Below, piece by piece: positions 18,416-27,841 of a DNA stretch of 64,000 bases. The stretch is taken from contig JAKOVB010000089.1 of NCBI GenBank assembly GCA_029782295.1, forward strand, positions 620,001 through 684,000, in the 5' to 3' direction. Every line of letters begins with the position of its first letter. Position 1 is the first letter of the stretch. A program made the translations under genes and the position numbers. The notes under the pieces were generated by a model, which had not been told where the DNA came from, searched no databases, and worked only from the letters and a program-made list of their open reading frames with translations. The DNA is from Pseudomonadota bacterium. Lineage in GTDB: Bacteria > Pseudomonadota > Gammaproteobacteria > Burkholderiales > Methylophilaceae.

Positions 18416-19555
18416 ATGGCAGCAGACAAGACTACAAAAACACGCACTTCCAGAAGTCCGCGACGCACCAGCACGGGAGATGTTCCACCGGACATCAGCG
18501 CCACCGGCATCGAGCAGTTTTCCATCGAGGAGACCACGCGCGCGGCGCGCGAATCGAAAGCCGCCGCTGTGCAGGATATCGTCGAGCGCATGGTCGGTGA
18601 GGACAAGGCCAAGCTCGCGGAATCGTTGCGTGCCATCGTGGAAGGTGCGTCTCCCGACGATGCAGCCGCCCTGCTGAGCGCCCTGAACAGCACCCGGGAA
18701 GCCGACCGCATGAACGCCATCCGCCACGCCGACGACCAACTCGCCGACGATTGGCGCGAAGGCGGGTACCCTTACAAAAACCTGCTTTCTCGCCGCAATT
18801 ATGAGAAGCAGAAATACCACCTGCAAGTGGAACTGCTGAAGTTGCAGGCCTGGGTGAAGGAAACGGGACAGCGGGTCGTGATCCTGTTCGAAGGCCGTGA
18901 CGCAGCCGGCAAGGGTGGCACCATCAAGCGCTTCATGGAACACCTCAACCCACGGGGCGCACGCGTGGTGGCCCTGGAAAAGCCGAGCGAGGTGGAACGC
19001 GGCCAGTGGTACTTCCAGCGTTACGTGTCACATCTACCGACAGCGGGCGAGATCGTGCTGTTCGACCGATCCTGGTACAACCGTGCGGGGGTGGAGCGGG
19101 TCATGGGGTTCTGCAGCAATGACGAATATCTCGAATTCATGCGCCAGGCTCCGGATTTCGAACGCAACCTGTCCCGCAGCGGCGTGCACGTCATCAAATT
19201 CTGGTTTTCGGTCAGCCGGGAAGAGCAGCGCCGGCGGTTCAAGGAGCGCGAGACCCACCCGCTCAAGCAATGGAAACTAAGCCCGATCGACCTCGCCTCG
19301 CTGGACAAGTGGGACGACTACACCAAAGCCAAGGAAGCCATGTTCTTCCACACGGACACGGCGGACTCGCCATGGACGGTGATCAAGTCGGACTGCAAGA
19401 AGCGCGCTCGCCTCAATGCCATGCGCTATATCCTGCACAAGCTCCCCTACACCAACAAGTCGCTTGAGGACGTCGGGCCGCTGGATCCGTTGCTGGTCGG
19501 CCGCGCCCACATCGTCTATGAGCGCGGCGAGCGCGATTCTCAGGCACTGCTCTAA
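18416..19555 (+). CDS. ppk2: Polyphosphate kinase 2 family protein
   Basis: PPK2 enzymes transfer phosphate between polyphosphate and nucleotides. The catalytic core (about residues 115-350) has a Walker A motif in FEGRDAAGKGGTIKRF, a Walker B motif in LFDRSWYNRAGVERVMGF and the lid segment RRFKERETHPLKQWKLSP. These are the hallmarks of one-domain PPK2. The first about 100 residues are an additional, low-complexity then helical N-terminal extension not needed for catalysis. Which nucleotide it prefers cannot be read from the sequence. The palindrome immediately upstream suggests tight expression control. It converges on the DUF4197 gene. Confidence 0.93.
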   Translation: MAADKTTKTRTSRSPRRTSTGDVPPDISATGIEQFSIEETTRAARESKAAAVQDIVERMVGEDKAKLAESLRAIVEGASPDDAAALLSALNSTREADRMNAIRHADDQLADDWREGGYPYKNLLSRRNYEKQKYHLQVELLKLQAWVKETGQRVVILFEGRDAAGKGGTIKRFMEHLNPRGARVVALEKPSEVERGQWYFQRYVSHLPTAGEIVLFDRSWYNRAGVERVMGFCSNDEYLEFMRQAPDFERNLSRSGVHVIKFWFSVSREEQRRRFKERETHPLKQWKLSPIDLASLDKWDDYTKAKEAMFFHTDTADSPWTVIKSDCKKRARLNAMRYILHKLPYTNKSLEDVGPLDPLLVGRAHIVYERGERDSQALL

Positions 19556-19560
19556 CATCG

Positions 19561-19592
19561 CGGCGGGTGCGGCCGCTGGGTCGCGCCCGCCG
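19561..19592. terminator. GC-rich hairpin between convergent genes
   Basis: Arms of 11 bases (CGGCGGGTGCG / CGCGCCCGCCG, one G-U pair in RNA) flank a 10-base loop in the 42-base space between the convergent ppk2 and DUF4197 genes. No T-tract follows on either strand, so termination is possible but not certain. Confidence 0.4.
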
Positions 19593-19597
19593 GGCGG

Positions 19598-20281
19598 TCA
19601 GTTGCCGAGCGCGCCGAACACTTTCTTGATCAGGCTGGTGGAAGCGCCCAGCGGATCCTTGCGGATCGCCTTCTCTTCTTCCGCCATCATCAGATACAGG
19701 CCATCCAGCGCCTTTTGCGTGACGTACTGTTCCAGGTTGGCCTGGTCCTTGCCGACCACCCCGAAGCGGGCACCGGTTTCAGCGAACTTGTTGTACTGTT
19801 GCGCCAGCTGGACATCCTCGGTCGCCTTCTTCACGATGGGCAGGAATTTCTGCGCCAGCGGGCCGGACGTCGTCTTCCTGAAATACTGGGTCGCCGCGTC
19901 GTCCCCCCCGGTGAGGATATTCTTGGCGTCCTGTACGCTCATTTTCTTCACGGAGTCGATCAACAGCGCCTTGGCTTCGGGCACAGCGGCCTCGGCGGCG
20001 CGGTTCATGCGCAGGGTCAGTTCATCCGCCTGCTTGCCCATGCCGAACATGCGCATGCCTTTCTCGACTTTCTTCAGCGAGTCCGGAAGCGGAATCTTGA
20101 CCTTGGGGTTGCCGAAGAAACCGTCGGTCACGCCAAGCTTGCCGACGGCGCTGCCGGCCGCCTGCACCAGCGCATCCTTCAGGCCGCCTGTCGCATCCTT
20201 GTTGCTGAGGTCATCGATTCCAAGCGCGAACGCCTGGGAGGTGAAGAACAACAGGGTCACCGCAGAAATCAGTTGCCGCAT
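19598..20281 (-). CDS. DUF4197 secreted protein
   Basis: The 227-residue protein starts with a signal peptide (MRQLISAVTLLFFTSQAFAL). It carries the DUF4197 family pattern, including LSNKDATGGLKDALVQAAGS, DGFFGNPKVKIPLPDSLKK, TGGDDAATQYFRKTTSGPL and NLEQYVTQKALDGLYLMMAE. The biochemical role of the family is unknown. The open frame extends 62 codons upstream through the glgP terminator, so the ATG at 20281 is chosen because it gives the signal sequence. It is separated from glgP by a terminator and so is probably expressed separately. Confidence 0.88.
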   Translation of the reverse strand: MRQLISAVTLLFFTSQAFALGIDDLSNKDATGGLKDALVQAAGSAVGKLGVTDGFFGNPKVKIPLPDSLKKVEKGMRMFGMGKQADELTLRMNRAAEAAVPEAKALLIDSVKKMSVQDAKNILTGGDDAATQYFRKTTSGPLAQKFLPIVKKATEDVQLAQQYNKFAETGARFGVVGKDQANLEQYVTQKALDGLYLMMAEEEKAIRKDPLGASTSLIKKVFGALGN

Positions 20282-20303
20282 GATGGGTCCTTTCCAAAAA
20301 AAA

Positions 20304-20325
20304 ACGGCCACCGCAGGGTGGCCGT
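20304..20325 (-). terminator. Intrinsic terminator of glgP
   Basis: A 9-bp perfect stem (ACGGCCACC / GGTGGCCGT, loop GCAG) is followed on the minus strand by nine T residues (A-tract 20296-20304 on the plus strand), just after the glgP stop. Confidence 0.9.
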
Positions 20326-20330
20326 CGTAG

Positions 20331-22796
20331 TTAACGCTGTACGCGTTTGACGTTCCAGACCTTGTCCGCGTATTCCTGAATGGTGCGGTCGCTGGAGAAT
20401 TTGCCCATGTGCGCCACATTGAGGATGGCACGGCGAGCCCACTCGTCCTGGTCCTGATACAGCGCATTCACACGCTCCTGACAGGCGATGTAGCTGGCGA
20501 AATCGGCCAGCAGCAGGTAATGGTCGCCGTTCCAGGTCAGGTTTTCGTAAATAGCGCGATAGCGCTCCGGCTCTTCCACGGAGAAGAAGCCATTGCCGAT
20601 CATCTCCAGCGCCTGCTTCAGCTCGGGGTTGCCGTTGTAGTACTCCCAGGGGTTGTAGCCACGGGCGCGCAGATCGGCTACTTCCTGCGTCGTCAGGCCG
20701 AAGATGAAGATATTTTCGTCACCGACTTCCTCGCCGATTTCGATGTTGGCACCATCCAGCGTGCCGATCGTGAGCGCGCCGTTCAGGGCCATCTTCATGT
20801 TGCCGGTGCCGGAAGCCTCGGTGCCAGCGGTAGAGATCTGTTCGGACAACTCGCTGGCCGGGAAGATCTTTTCAGCGGAAGACACGTCATAGTTCGGCAG
20901 GAACACCACCTTGAGCAGGTCATGCACGGCCGGATCGTTGTTGACGATACTGGCCACATCGTTGATCAGGCGAATGATCTGCTTGGCCATCCAGTAGCCC
21001 GGGGCCGCCTTGCCTGCAAAGATCACGGTACGCGGCACCATGCCCTGCGTCTGCCCGGCACGGATGCGGTTGTACATGGTGATCACGTGCAGCACGTTAA
21101 GCAGTTGGCGCTTGTATTCGTGGATACGCTTCACCTGCACGTCGAACAGCGAATCCGGATTGACCTTGACCCCGGTCTGGCGCTCGATGCGCTGAGCGAG
21201 ACGCAGCTTGTTGACCCGCTTGACGGCCAGGAACTGCTTGCGGAATGCGGCATCATCAGCGAAGGGTGCCAGCTTCTCCAACTGGTCCAGGTTGCGCACG
21301 AAACCGTCACCGATTTTGGAACGGATCAGTTCGGTCAGGCCCGGGTTGCACTGGTTCAGCCAGCGACGCGGGGTGATGCCGTTAGTCACGTTGATGAACT
21401 TGCCGGGGAAAATGCGATGGAAGTCGGCAAACAAGGTCGTCTTCAGCAACTCGCTATGGATTGCCGCAACGCCGTTGACCGTGTGACTGCCGACCACAGC
21501 CAGATGCGCCATGCGCACGCGGCGGCCATGGGCCTCGTCAATGATGGAAACACGCTTGAGCAACTCGGTATCCCCCGGGAACATGTGGTTCACGGCATTG
21601 AGGAACTGGTGGTTGATCTCGTAGATGATTTCGAGGTGACGAGGCAGCACGCGGCCGAACATCTCCACCTGCCAGGTTTCCAGGGCTTCCGGCATCAGGG
21701 TGTGGTTGGTATAGGCGAAGATGCGGGTGGTCAGGCTCCAGGCGTAGTCCCACTTGAGGTGAAACACGTCGACCATCTGGTGCATCATTTCCGCCACGGC
21801 GATGGCCGGGTGCGTGTCGTTGAGCTGGATGCCGACCTTTTCCGGCAACTCGTTCCAGTCGGAATGCTGCTCGTGGAAACGATGCAGGATGTCCTGGATG
21901 GAGGCGGACACGAAGAAATACTGCTGGCGCAGGCGCAGTTCGCGGCCCATCACCGAAGTATCGTTGGGGTACAGCACCTTGGACAGGTTTTCGGTGGTAT
22001 TTTTCTCTTCCACCGCACCCACGTAGTCACCGGCGTTGAACGAATCCAGGTTGAACTCACGCGTCGCCTTGGCAGACCAGAGGCGCAGATTGTTCACGGT
22101 CTCCGTCTTGTAGCCGGGAATCGGCATGTCGTAGGCCATGGCCATCACGGTTTCGGTATCCACCCAGTGGTGCTCCACGCCATGCTCGGTCGGGAATTGC
22201 ACCACATGACCGCCGAACTTGACCGGGTACAAGCGCTCCGGACGCTGGAATTCCCAAGGATTGCCGTATCGCAACCAGTTATCCGGATGCTCGATCTGAC
22301 GGCCGTTTTCGATACGCTGATTGAACATGCCGTATTCATAACGAATACCGTAACCCATCCCCGGCAGGTCCAGCGAAGCCAGAGAGTCCAGGAAACAGGC
22401 CGCCAGGCGACCCAGGCCACCGTTACCCAGTGCGGCGTCGGTTTCCATTTCCTCGACCGCTTCCATGTCCTGGCCCAGCGCTTTCAACCCATCACGCACC
22501 TGCGGCTCGATGTCGAGGTTGTGCGCGGCATTGGACAGGGTGCGTCCGATCAGGAATTCGAGGGAGAGGTAATACAGGCGCTTCGGGTCTTTCTGGTTAT
22601 ACGTTTCGACCGTCTCAACCCAGCGTTCGATCAGGTGGTCGCGAACGGTATGTGCAGAAGTATCGAACCAGTCGCGGTCGGTCGCCGAAGTCCGGGTCTT
22701 GCCGCCGGTATATGTCAGGTGATTGGTCAGAGAGCGTTCGATGGAATGCTCGTCACTGCGCAGATGATGCTGGCGTGGGGATTTTGGCGGCGTCAT
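20331..22796 (-). CDS. glgP: Glycogen/maltodextrin phosphorylase
   Basis: GlgP phosphorolyses alpha-1,4-glucan to glucose-1-phosphate in the cytoplasm. At 821 residues it has the family length. Motifs include YYLSLEFLIGRTLSNAAHNL, DAALGNGGLGRLAACFLDSL, GYGIRYEYGMFNQRI, and the pyridoxal-phosphate region EASGTGNMKMALNGALTIGT with its conserved Lys. The C-terminus NVKRVQR is close to the stop at 20331. No obvious Shine-Dalgarno precedes the ATG at 22796. No other glycogen genes are next to it. The 807-residue open frame antisense to it is a shadow. Confidence 0.97.
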   Translation of the reverse strand: MTPPKSPRQHHLRSDEHSIERSLTNHLTYTGGKTRTSATDRDWFDTSAHTVRDHLIERWVETVETYNQKDPKRLYYLSLEFLIGRTLSNAAHNLDIEPQVRDGLKALGQDMEAVEEMETDAALGNGGLGRLAACFLDSLASLDLPGMGYGIRYEYGMFNQRIENGRQIEHPDNWLRYGNPWEFQRPERLYPVKFGGHVVQFPTEHGVEHHWVDTETVMAMAYDMPIPGYKTETVNNLRLWSAKATREFNLDSFNAGDYVGAVEEKNTTENLSKVLYPNDTSVMGRELRLRQQYFFVSASIQDILHRFHEQHSDWNELPEKVGIQLNDTHPAIAVAEMMHQMVDVFHLKWDYAWSLTTRIFAYTNHTLMPEALETWQVEMFGRVLPRHLEIIYEINHQFLNAVNHMFPGDTELLKRVSIIDEAHGRRVRMAHLAVVGSHTVNGVAAIHSELLKTTLFADFHRIFPGKFINVTNGITPRRWLNQCNPGLTELIRSKIGDGFVRNLDQLEKLAPFADDAAFRKQFLAVKRVNKLRLAQRIERQTGVKVNPDSLFDVQVKRIHEYKRQLLNVLHVITMYNRIRAGQTQGMVPRTVIFAGKAAPGYWMAKQIIRLINDVASIVNNDPAVHDLLKVVFLPNYDVSSAEKIFPASELSEQISTAGTEASGTGNMKMALNGALTIGTLDGANIEIGEEVGDENIFIFGLTTQEVADLRARGYNPWEYYNGNPELKQALEMIGNGFFSVEEPERYRAIYENLTWNGDHYLLLADFASYIACQERVNALYQDQDEWARRAILNVAHMGKFSSDRTIQEYADKVWNVKRVQR

Positions 22797-22990
22797 GAGG
22801 GTAAGTCTCGGAAAATTAGGTATGGGTACTGAAGCAACAAACGTACCCTATTTTACGACAAATCAGGTGATTACAGGCAGCTATTGCACAGCCACAATCA
22901 AACGCCCTGTCAAAAATGCCGCAGGAAAGCCCTTCCGAACCACTTCGGTGCGCTCTGCCAGATTACGGTGCAGGACTGCACCCGCAACCT

Positions 22991-23758
22991 TCAGTTGAAT
23001 GGCAGGGCCACGATCGCCTTCATCACCCAATCATCTGCAGCATTGTGATATCCACGGCCGAGCCCGACATTCAATTCAAAAGCCTTGAACTGCATGTCTG
23101 CAACCGCGTATACAGTGTGATCCTGTCCTCGCCAACCCTGTAAGTTGCGCAAAGGGCCAAGCCCGCTGTAATGCTCCAGCCCGACCTCGACCCCCCGTGT
23201 GATTTCCCGCATCACCTTGACTGAAGGTTCGAACGCAGCGCCATGGAAGCCGCCATTGGACAAGGGCACATCGATGATAGGGTTGAAGGCCAGCATCCAG
23301 CGCGCCATGCGCAGGCCGATGATGGGGCGGATTTCCATGGCCCAGGGGCTGTCGGTCACGCGCGGCGCGGTATACCCGAACTCCGTGTTCAGCCCCCAGA
23401 ACCAGGCGCTTCCCTCCGGTTGCTGGCGGATATATTTCATGCGCAGCCGCAGGCCGTTTGCATAGGCGCCGCCATCAGCGGCGATCGCCGTCGGCACGTA
23501 CATCCCGGCCTCCCACTCCTTGGTGATCCCATAGGAAAACTCCGGGGTCGCCTGGAAGCGGTGGTGGGAAGCGATCGCACCGGAATGTTCGACAATCCGG
23601 GAACCGTCCGGCACATAATTAAGGTGAATCTCAACGCCGGCCTGCCCCGGCTCGTTCATGTCGTCGGTGTAGACCTGGATTTCATCCGGGGCAGCGTAAA
23701 CCTTCGCTTCGCATCCAAACATCAGCAAGATCAGGGCGGCATACCGATATATTTTCAT
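22991..23758 (-). CDS. Outer-membrane beta-barrel-like protein
   Basis: The 255-residue product has a signal peptide (MKIYRYAALILLMFGCEAKV, cleavage near YAA-PD). Alternating amphipathic strands run to a C-terminal VALPFN, as in many outer-membrane barrels. The pattern (EIHLNYVPDGSRIVEH, FSYGITKEWEAGMYVP, LNTEFGYTAP, RPIIGLRMARWMLAFNPIID) resembles uncharacterised transporter-like barrels. The 38-codon upstream extension is rejected because it removes the signal sequence. A possible Fur box lies 40 bases upstream, so iron-dependent expression is suspected. The specific substrate is unknown. Confidence 0.7.
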   Translation of the reverse strand: MKIYRYAALILLMFGCEAKVYAAPDEIQVYTDDMNEPGQAGVEIHLNYVPDGSRIVEHSGAIASHHRFQATPEFSYGITKEWEAGMYVPTAIAADGGAYANGLRLRMKYIRQQPEGSAWFWGLNTEFGYTAPRVTDSPWAMEIRPIIGLRMARWMLAFNPIIDVPLSNGGFHGAAFEPSVKVMREITRGVEVGLEHYSGLGPLRNLQGWRGQDHTVYAVADMQFKAFELNVGLGRGYHNAADDWVMKAIVALPFN

Positions 23759-23797
23759 GGTGTTCTTTCCGAAGCACGTCCAACTCGAACCAAAGAT

Positions 23798-23816
23798 GAA
23801 AATGATAATTGTTCTT
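23798..23816 (-). promoter_or_regulatory. Candidate Fur box upstream of the barrel protein
   Basis: GAAAATGATAATTGTTCTT agrees with the 19-bp Fur consensus GATAATGATAATCATTATC at 14 of 19 positions by direct comparison. It lies 40 bases from the ATG of the minus-strand outer-membrane gene, a normal place for Fur repression. Confidence 0.5.
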
Positions 23817-24026
23817 ATTTGTGATGTAAATATTTCCCTTGGGTGGCAGCGATTGCGCAACACGTATTTCAAGTCGTCACCTGAACATCACGGAATCATG
23901 AGGCGCATATCATTTCGCAATGGCTATCCAGGCAAGCGATGAGGACGGCTTTCACCAAGACGAGAATCCCGATCATCGCCTGTGGTAGAGTTGTCAAAGT
24001 ACCCATAGGCTTGGAGAATCCCAGCG

Positions 24027-25061
24027 TTGGAAATCGCCGTCATTCTGGCCGTCGTCACCATCTTCATCGTGATCTGCTTCGATTACACGAACGGCTTCCA
24101 CGATGCAGCCAACATCGTTGCGACTGTCATCGCCTCCCGCGCCATGACCCCGGTGCAGGCGGTACTCATCGTTGCCACCTTCGAATTCCTGGGCCCCCTG
24201 CTGGGTGGCACGGCAGTCGCCAACACCATCGGAAAATTCATTGTCCTGGACGACCTGAGCCAGACTCTGGCCCTCTCCATCCTGCTTTGCGGCTTGCTCG
24301 GGGCGATCGTCTGGAATCTCGGCACCTGGTGGTTCGGCATCCCCTCTTCCTCTTCCCATGCGCTGGTCGGCGGCCTGGCCGGTGCCGTCGTCGTGGCGGC
24401 AGGGGCGGATCATGTGGTCTGGGGGTTTGCCGCACTGTTGCATGGAGAACTGAAAGGGGTCGCCAAAGTCCTGGTCGCGCTGCTGATCTCGCCGCTGCTC
24501 GGTTTCTGGGTCGGCTTCACGCTGCATCGGTTGATGCTGGGACTGTTGCGTAGCCGGCCGCCTTCCATCAACCGCAACCTGCGCAACCTGCAATACCTGA
24601 CCGCGGCCGGATTGGCATTCTCGCACGGGGCCAACGATGCCCAGAAAAGCATGGGGATCCTCACGCTGGTATTGCTGCTGGGCGGCTTCATCCGGACTTT
24701 CGAGGTCCCGCTATGGGTCATGTTCACCTGCGCATCGGCCATCACGCTGGGGATTCTTTCCGGCGGCTGGCGCATCGTGCGCACACTTGGATTCGCGATC
24801 TACAAGGTCAGGCCGTTACACGCACTGGATTCGCAACTCACCTCGGCCGGGGTCATTTTCGCGGCCTCGCTGGGTGGGGCACCGGTCTCGACCACGCACG
24901 TGGTGGCCACCTCCATCATGGGCATCGGCGCCTCCGAACGACCCAAGGCGGTGCGCTGGAACAAGGCTAGAGATATCGTCACCACCTGGCTGATCACCAT
25001 CCCGGGATCAGCGCTGGTGGCCATTCTGTTCTATTTCATCACCCATCTGATTTCGAGGTAA
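24027..25061 (+). CDS. pit: PiT-family inorganic phosphate transporter
   Basis: The 344-residue integral membrane protein carries the duplicated PiT signatures. The first is GFHDAANIVATVIASRAMTP near residue 23; the second is FSHGANDAQKSMGILTLVLL near residue 200. Both hold the conserved GxxDxxN/GANDAQ phosphate-binding residues, with about ten hydrophobic segments. SSSSHALVGG and GAPVSTTHVVATSIMG are also typical. The only start that retains the first helix is a TTG at 24027, preceded by GGAG about 12 bases upstream; no ATG is suitably placed. The gene for a PhoU-like partner follows five bases later, the standard pairing for low-affinity phosphate uptake. Confidence 0.92.
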   Translation: MEIAVILAVVTIFIVICFDYTNGFHDAANIVATVIASRAMTPVQAVLIVATFEFLGPLLGGTAVANTIGKFIVLDDLSQTLALSILLCGLLGAIVWNLGTWWFGIPSSSSHALVGGLAGAVVVAAGADHVVWGFAALLHGELKGVAKVLVALLISPLLGFWVGFTLHRLMLGLLRSRPPSINRNLRNLQYLTAAGLAFSHGANDAQKSMGILTLVLLLGGFIRTFEVPLWVMFTCASAITLGILSGGWRIVRTLGFAIYKVRPLHALDSQLTSAGVIFAASLGGAPVSTTHVVATSIMGIGASERPKAVRWNKARDIVTTWLITIPGSALVAILFYFITHLISR

Positions 25062-25066
25062 CGATC

Positions 25067-25708
25067 ATGAGTGAAGCATCCAAATCCATCCTCGCCATCA
25101 TCCTGGACAAGGTGTTTCCGCAGATGCCGGATTTCTTCGAGATGATGCAGGAGCAAAGCATCCAGGTCACCCACTCGGTCAACCGGCTGGTGGAATTCAT
25201 GGAAACCGGCGACCTCGAGATCGGCCACATGCTGAAACAGGACCAGCACGACGCGGACAACATCAAGGTGCGCAACCTGCACGCACTCAATGAAGCGTTC
25301 TCCACACCCATCGACCGCGAAGACATCTATCGCGCCATCATGGACATGGACGAAGTCGTGAACTATTGCAAGACCACCGTCAATGAAATGGACGTACTTG
25401 GGGTTAAGCCTGACACATTCATGATCGACATGTCCCGACTGGTACTGGAGGGCGCCAAGGCCATGACCGAAGGCTTTTCGAAGCTGGGTAAGGTGCCCGC
25501 CACGGCAGTGATCGATGCGGATGCCGCACGCAAGTCCGAGCGGCAGGTAGAAAAACTCTACCGCAAGGCACTTTCGGAACTGTTCCAGGGGGATGACTAC
25601 ATCAACATGTTCAAGCGCCGCGAGATCTACCGACATCTTTCCTACGCAGCGGAGCGCGTGGCCGGCTGCGCCAACACCCTGCACGACATCGTGGTGAAGA
25701 TCGTTTAG
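25067..25708 (+). CDS. DUF47 / PhoU-like phosphate transport regulator
   Basis: The 213-residue helical protein matches the DUF47 (TIGR00153) PhoU-like family that is nearly always encoded beside Pit. Segments such as LDKVFPQMPDFFEMMQEQ, HMLKQDQHDADNIKVRNLHA, FSTPIDREDIYRAIMDMDEV and RREIYRHLSYAAERVAGCAN are characteristic, the last resembling the second PhoU metal-binding helix. It probably modulates the transporter at the cytoplasmic face. Five bases separate it from pit, so the two are co-transcribed, ending at the bidirectional terminator at 25721-25748. Confidence 0.92.
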   Translation: MSEASKSILAIILDKVFPQMPDFFEMMQEQSIQVTHSVNRLVEFMETGDLEIGHMLKQDQHDADNIKVRNLHALNEAFSTPIDREDIYRAIMDMDEVVNYCKTTVNEMDVLGVKPDTFMIDMSRLVLEGAKAMTEGFSKLGKVPATAVIDADAARKSERQVEKLYRKALSELFQGDDYINMFKRREIYRHLSYAAERVAGCANTLHDIVVKIV

Positions 25709-25720
25709 TCCGCATGCAAG

Positions 25721-25748
25721 AAAAAGGGCCGCGATTGCGGCCCTTTTT
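25721..25748. terminator. Bidirectional terminator, pit operon and htpG
   Basis: Perfect 12-bp arms (AAAAAGGGCCGC / GCGGCCCTTTTT) with a four-base loop GATT, so each strand reads a GC-rich stem into a T-tract. It lies between the convergent PhoU-like and htpG genes. Confidence 0.92.
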
Positions 25749-25763
25749 CTTGGTATTACCGAC

Positions 25764-27662
25764 TTACGGCAACTGCACCAGCAGCCCGTTCAGGCGTCGC
25801 ACGAAACTCGCCGGGTCTTCCAGCTGCCCGCCTTCTGCCAGCAGCGCCTGGTCGAACAGCAGTGCAGCCAGGTCAGCGAAGCGAGCATCATCCGTTTCGT
25901 TTTGCAAACGATTGACCAACCCGTGTTGCGGGTTGATCTCGAACGTCGGCCGCGTATTCGGCGCATCCTGGCCAGCCGCCTTCAGCAGCCGCTCCAGGTT
26001 GGCGCTCATGTCGCCCTCGCCGGTCACCAGACAAGCCGGGGAATCGGTCAGGCGGTGAGTCACGCGCACTTCTTTCACCTTGTCGCCCAAGGTATTCTTG
26101 ATGCGGTCGACCAGTGGCTTGAGCGCGTCTTCGGCCTTCTTCTGCTCCTCCTTCTCGGCCTCGTCTTCCAGCTTGCCGAGGTCGAGGTCGCCCTTGGCCA
26201 CGGATTGCAGCTTCTTGCCTTCGAACTCCGGCAGGCTGCCCACCAGCCATTCATCCACGCGATCCGACAGCAGCAACACTTCGATGCCCTTCTTGCGGAA
26301 GATTTCGAGGTGCGGGCTGTGCTTGGCCGCGGCAAAACTGTCGGCGGTGATGTAGTAAATGGCTTCCTGGCCTTCCTTCATGCGACCGATATAGTCCTTG
26401 AGCGAGACGATCTGCTCTTCGGTATCGGTATGGGTGGAGGCGAAGCGGATCAGGCCGGCGATCTTCTCGCGGTTGGCGAAATCCTCGCCCGGACCTTCCT
26501 TCAGCACGCGGCCGAATTCCTTCCAGAAGCCGGCGTACTTTTCCGGTTCGTTCTCGGCCATGTCTTCCAACAGGCCCAGCACCTTCTTGACCGAACCGGC
26601 CTTGATCGCATCGATATCCTTGGAATGCTGCAGGATTTCACGCGACACGTTCAGCGGCAGATCGGCCGAGTCGATCACCCCGCGCACGAAGCGCAGGTAT
26701 TGCGGCATCAGCTTCTCGGCATCGTCCATGATGAACACGCGCTTCACGTACAGCTTGATGCCGTGACGACGCTCGCGGTCATAGAGGTCAAACGGCGCCT
26801 TGGCCGGCACGTACAGCAGGGAGATGTATTCCTGCTTGCCTTCCATGCGGTTGTGCGACCAGGCCAGCGGTGGCTCGAAATCGTGCGCCACGTGCTTGTA
26901 GAACTCGTTGTATTCCTCTTCGGTGATGTCGCTCTTGCTGCGCGCCCACAAGGCGGAAGCGCGGTTGACGGTTTCATCCTCATCCGTAGGCACTTCCTGC
27001 CCGTCCTTCCACTCGGACTTCTTCATCACGATGGGCAGGGTGATATGGTCGGAGTACTTGCGGATGGTGGACTTGATCTTCCAGTCGGAAAGGAACTCGT
27101 CGTCGCCTTCACGCAGATGCAGCACGATCTCGGTCCCACGGGTCGGTTTCTCAACCGTTTCCAGGGTGAAGTCGCCTTCACCGGCAGACTCCCAGCGCAC
27201 ACCATGCTCAGCGGTCAGGCCGGCGCGACGGGTCGTCAGGGTCACCTTGTCGGCCACGATGAAAGCAGAGTAGAAGCCCACGCCGAACTGGCCGATCAGC
27301 GCGGCGTCCTTCTTCTGGTCGCCGGACAGTTGCGAGAAGAATTCACGGGTGCCGGACTTGGCGATGGTCCCGATGTTGTCGATGACTTCCTGACGGTTCA
27401 TGCCGATCCCGTTGTCGGTAATCGTCAGGGTACGGGCGGCCTTGTCGTAGGCCACGCGGATCTTCAGCTCGCTGTCGTTCTCATACAGCGCCGCATCGGA
27501 AAGGGCCTCGAAGCGCAACTTGTCAGCCGCATCGGAGGCGTTGGAAATCAACTCGCGCAGGAAAATTTCCTTGTTGGAATACAGGGAATGAATCATCAAC
27601 TGCAACAGTTGCTTTACCTCGGCCTGAAAGCCCAGGGTTTCTTTTTGTACGCTTTCGGTCAT
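25764..27662 (-). CDS. htpG: Chaperone HtpG (Hsp90)
   Basis: Bacterial Hsp90, an ATP-dependent dimeric chaperone. The 632-residue sequence has the GHKL ATP-binding N-terminal domain, with [20 protein letters not shown] (catalytic Glu), [20 protein letters not shown] and [17 protein letters not shown]. The middle domain contains the conserved Arg in LNVSREILQ, and a C-terminal dimerisation region follows. A GGGAG Shine-Dalgarno is nine bases before the ATG, and a sigma-32 promoter lies upstream (27699-27726). No truncation or oddity is visible. Confidence 0.98.
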   Translation of the reverse strand: MTESVQKETLGFQAEVKQLLQLMIHSLYSNKEIFLRELISNASDAADKLRFEALSDAALYENDSELKIRVAYDKAARTLTITDNGIGMNRQEVIDNIGTIAKSGTREFFSQLSGDQKKDAALIGQFGVGFYSAFIVADKVTLTTRRAGLTAEHGVRWESAGEGDFTLETVEKPTRGTEIVLHLREGDDEFLSDWKIKSTIRKYSDHITLPIVMKKSEWKDGQEVPTDEDETVNRASALWARSKSDITEEEYNEFYKHVAHDFEPPLAWSHNRMEGKQEYISLLYVPAKAPFDLYDRERRHGIKLYVKRVFIMDDAEKLMPQYLRFVRGVIDSADLPLNVSREILQHSKDIDAIKAGSVKKVLGLLEDMAENEPEKYAGFWKEFGRVLKEGPGEDFANREKIAGLIRFASTHTDTEEQIVSLKDYIGRMKEGQEAIYYITADSFAAAKHSPHLEIFRKKGIEVLLLSDRVDEWLVGSLPEFEGKKLQSVAKGDLDLGKLEDEAEKEEQKKAEDALKPLVDRIKNTLGDKVKEVRVTHRLTDSPACLVTGEGDMSANLERLLKAAGQDAPNTRPTFEINPQHGLVNRLQNETDDARFADLAALLFDQALLAEGGQLEDPASFVRRLNGLLVQLP

Positions 27663-27698
27663 GTGATGTAACTCCCGTTAAATGACAATGCAATCCCC

Positions 27699-27726
27699 AG
27701 ATGTGGGCGGTTTTCAGAATTTCAAG
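27699..27726 (-). promoter_or_regulatory. Sigma-32 (heat-shock) promoter of htpG
   Basis: On the minus strand, CTTGAAA (-35) is followed after 13 bases by CCACATCT (-10). The heat-shock consensus is CTTGAAA-N13-15-CCCCATNT, so the -35 is exact and the -10 differs at one fixed position. It is 37 bases from the htpG ATG. Confidence 0.82.
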
Positions 27727-27841
27727 CATCTGCAATCGACATCACAGTCATTTAGTTTATGTAGGAGTTATTTGTTAATGCTAAGATGCCTCTGACACTG
27801 GTAAAACCACCCGCCAATAAGAGCCAGATAACGCCTGAACC

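Noticed and set aside
20409..22832. 807-codon open frame on the plus strand
   Set aside because: It is antisense to glgP, which is unmistakable. The frame shows no conserved motif.
22797..22990. Weak GGGTAC/GTACCC dyad upstream of glgP
   Set aside because: Only six bases on each side with a long loop, and no placement relative to a promoter could be supported.
25902..27671. 589-codon open frame on the plus strand
   Set aside because: It is antisense to htpG and is a compositional shadow.
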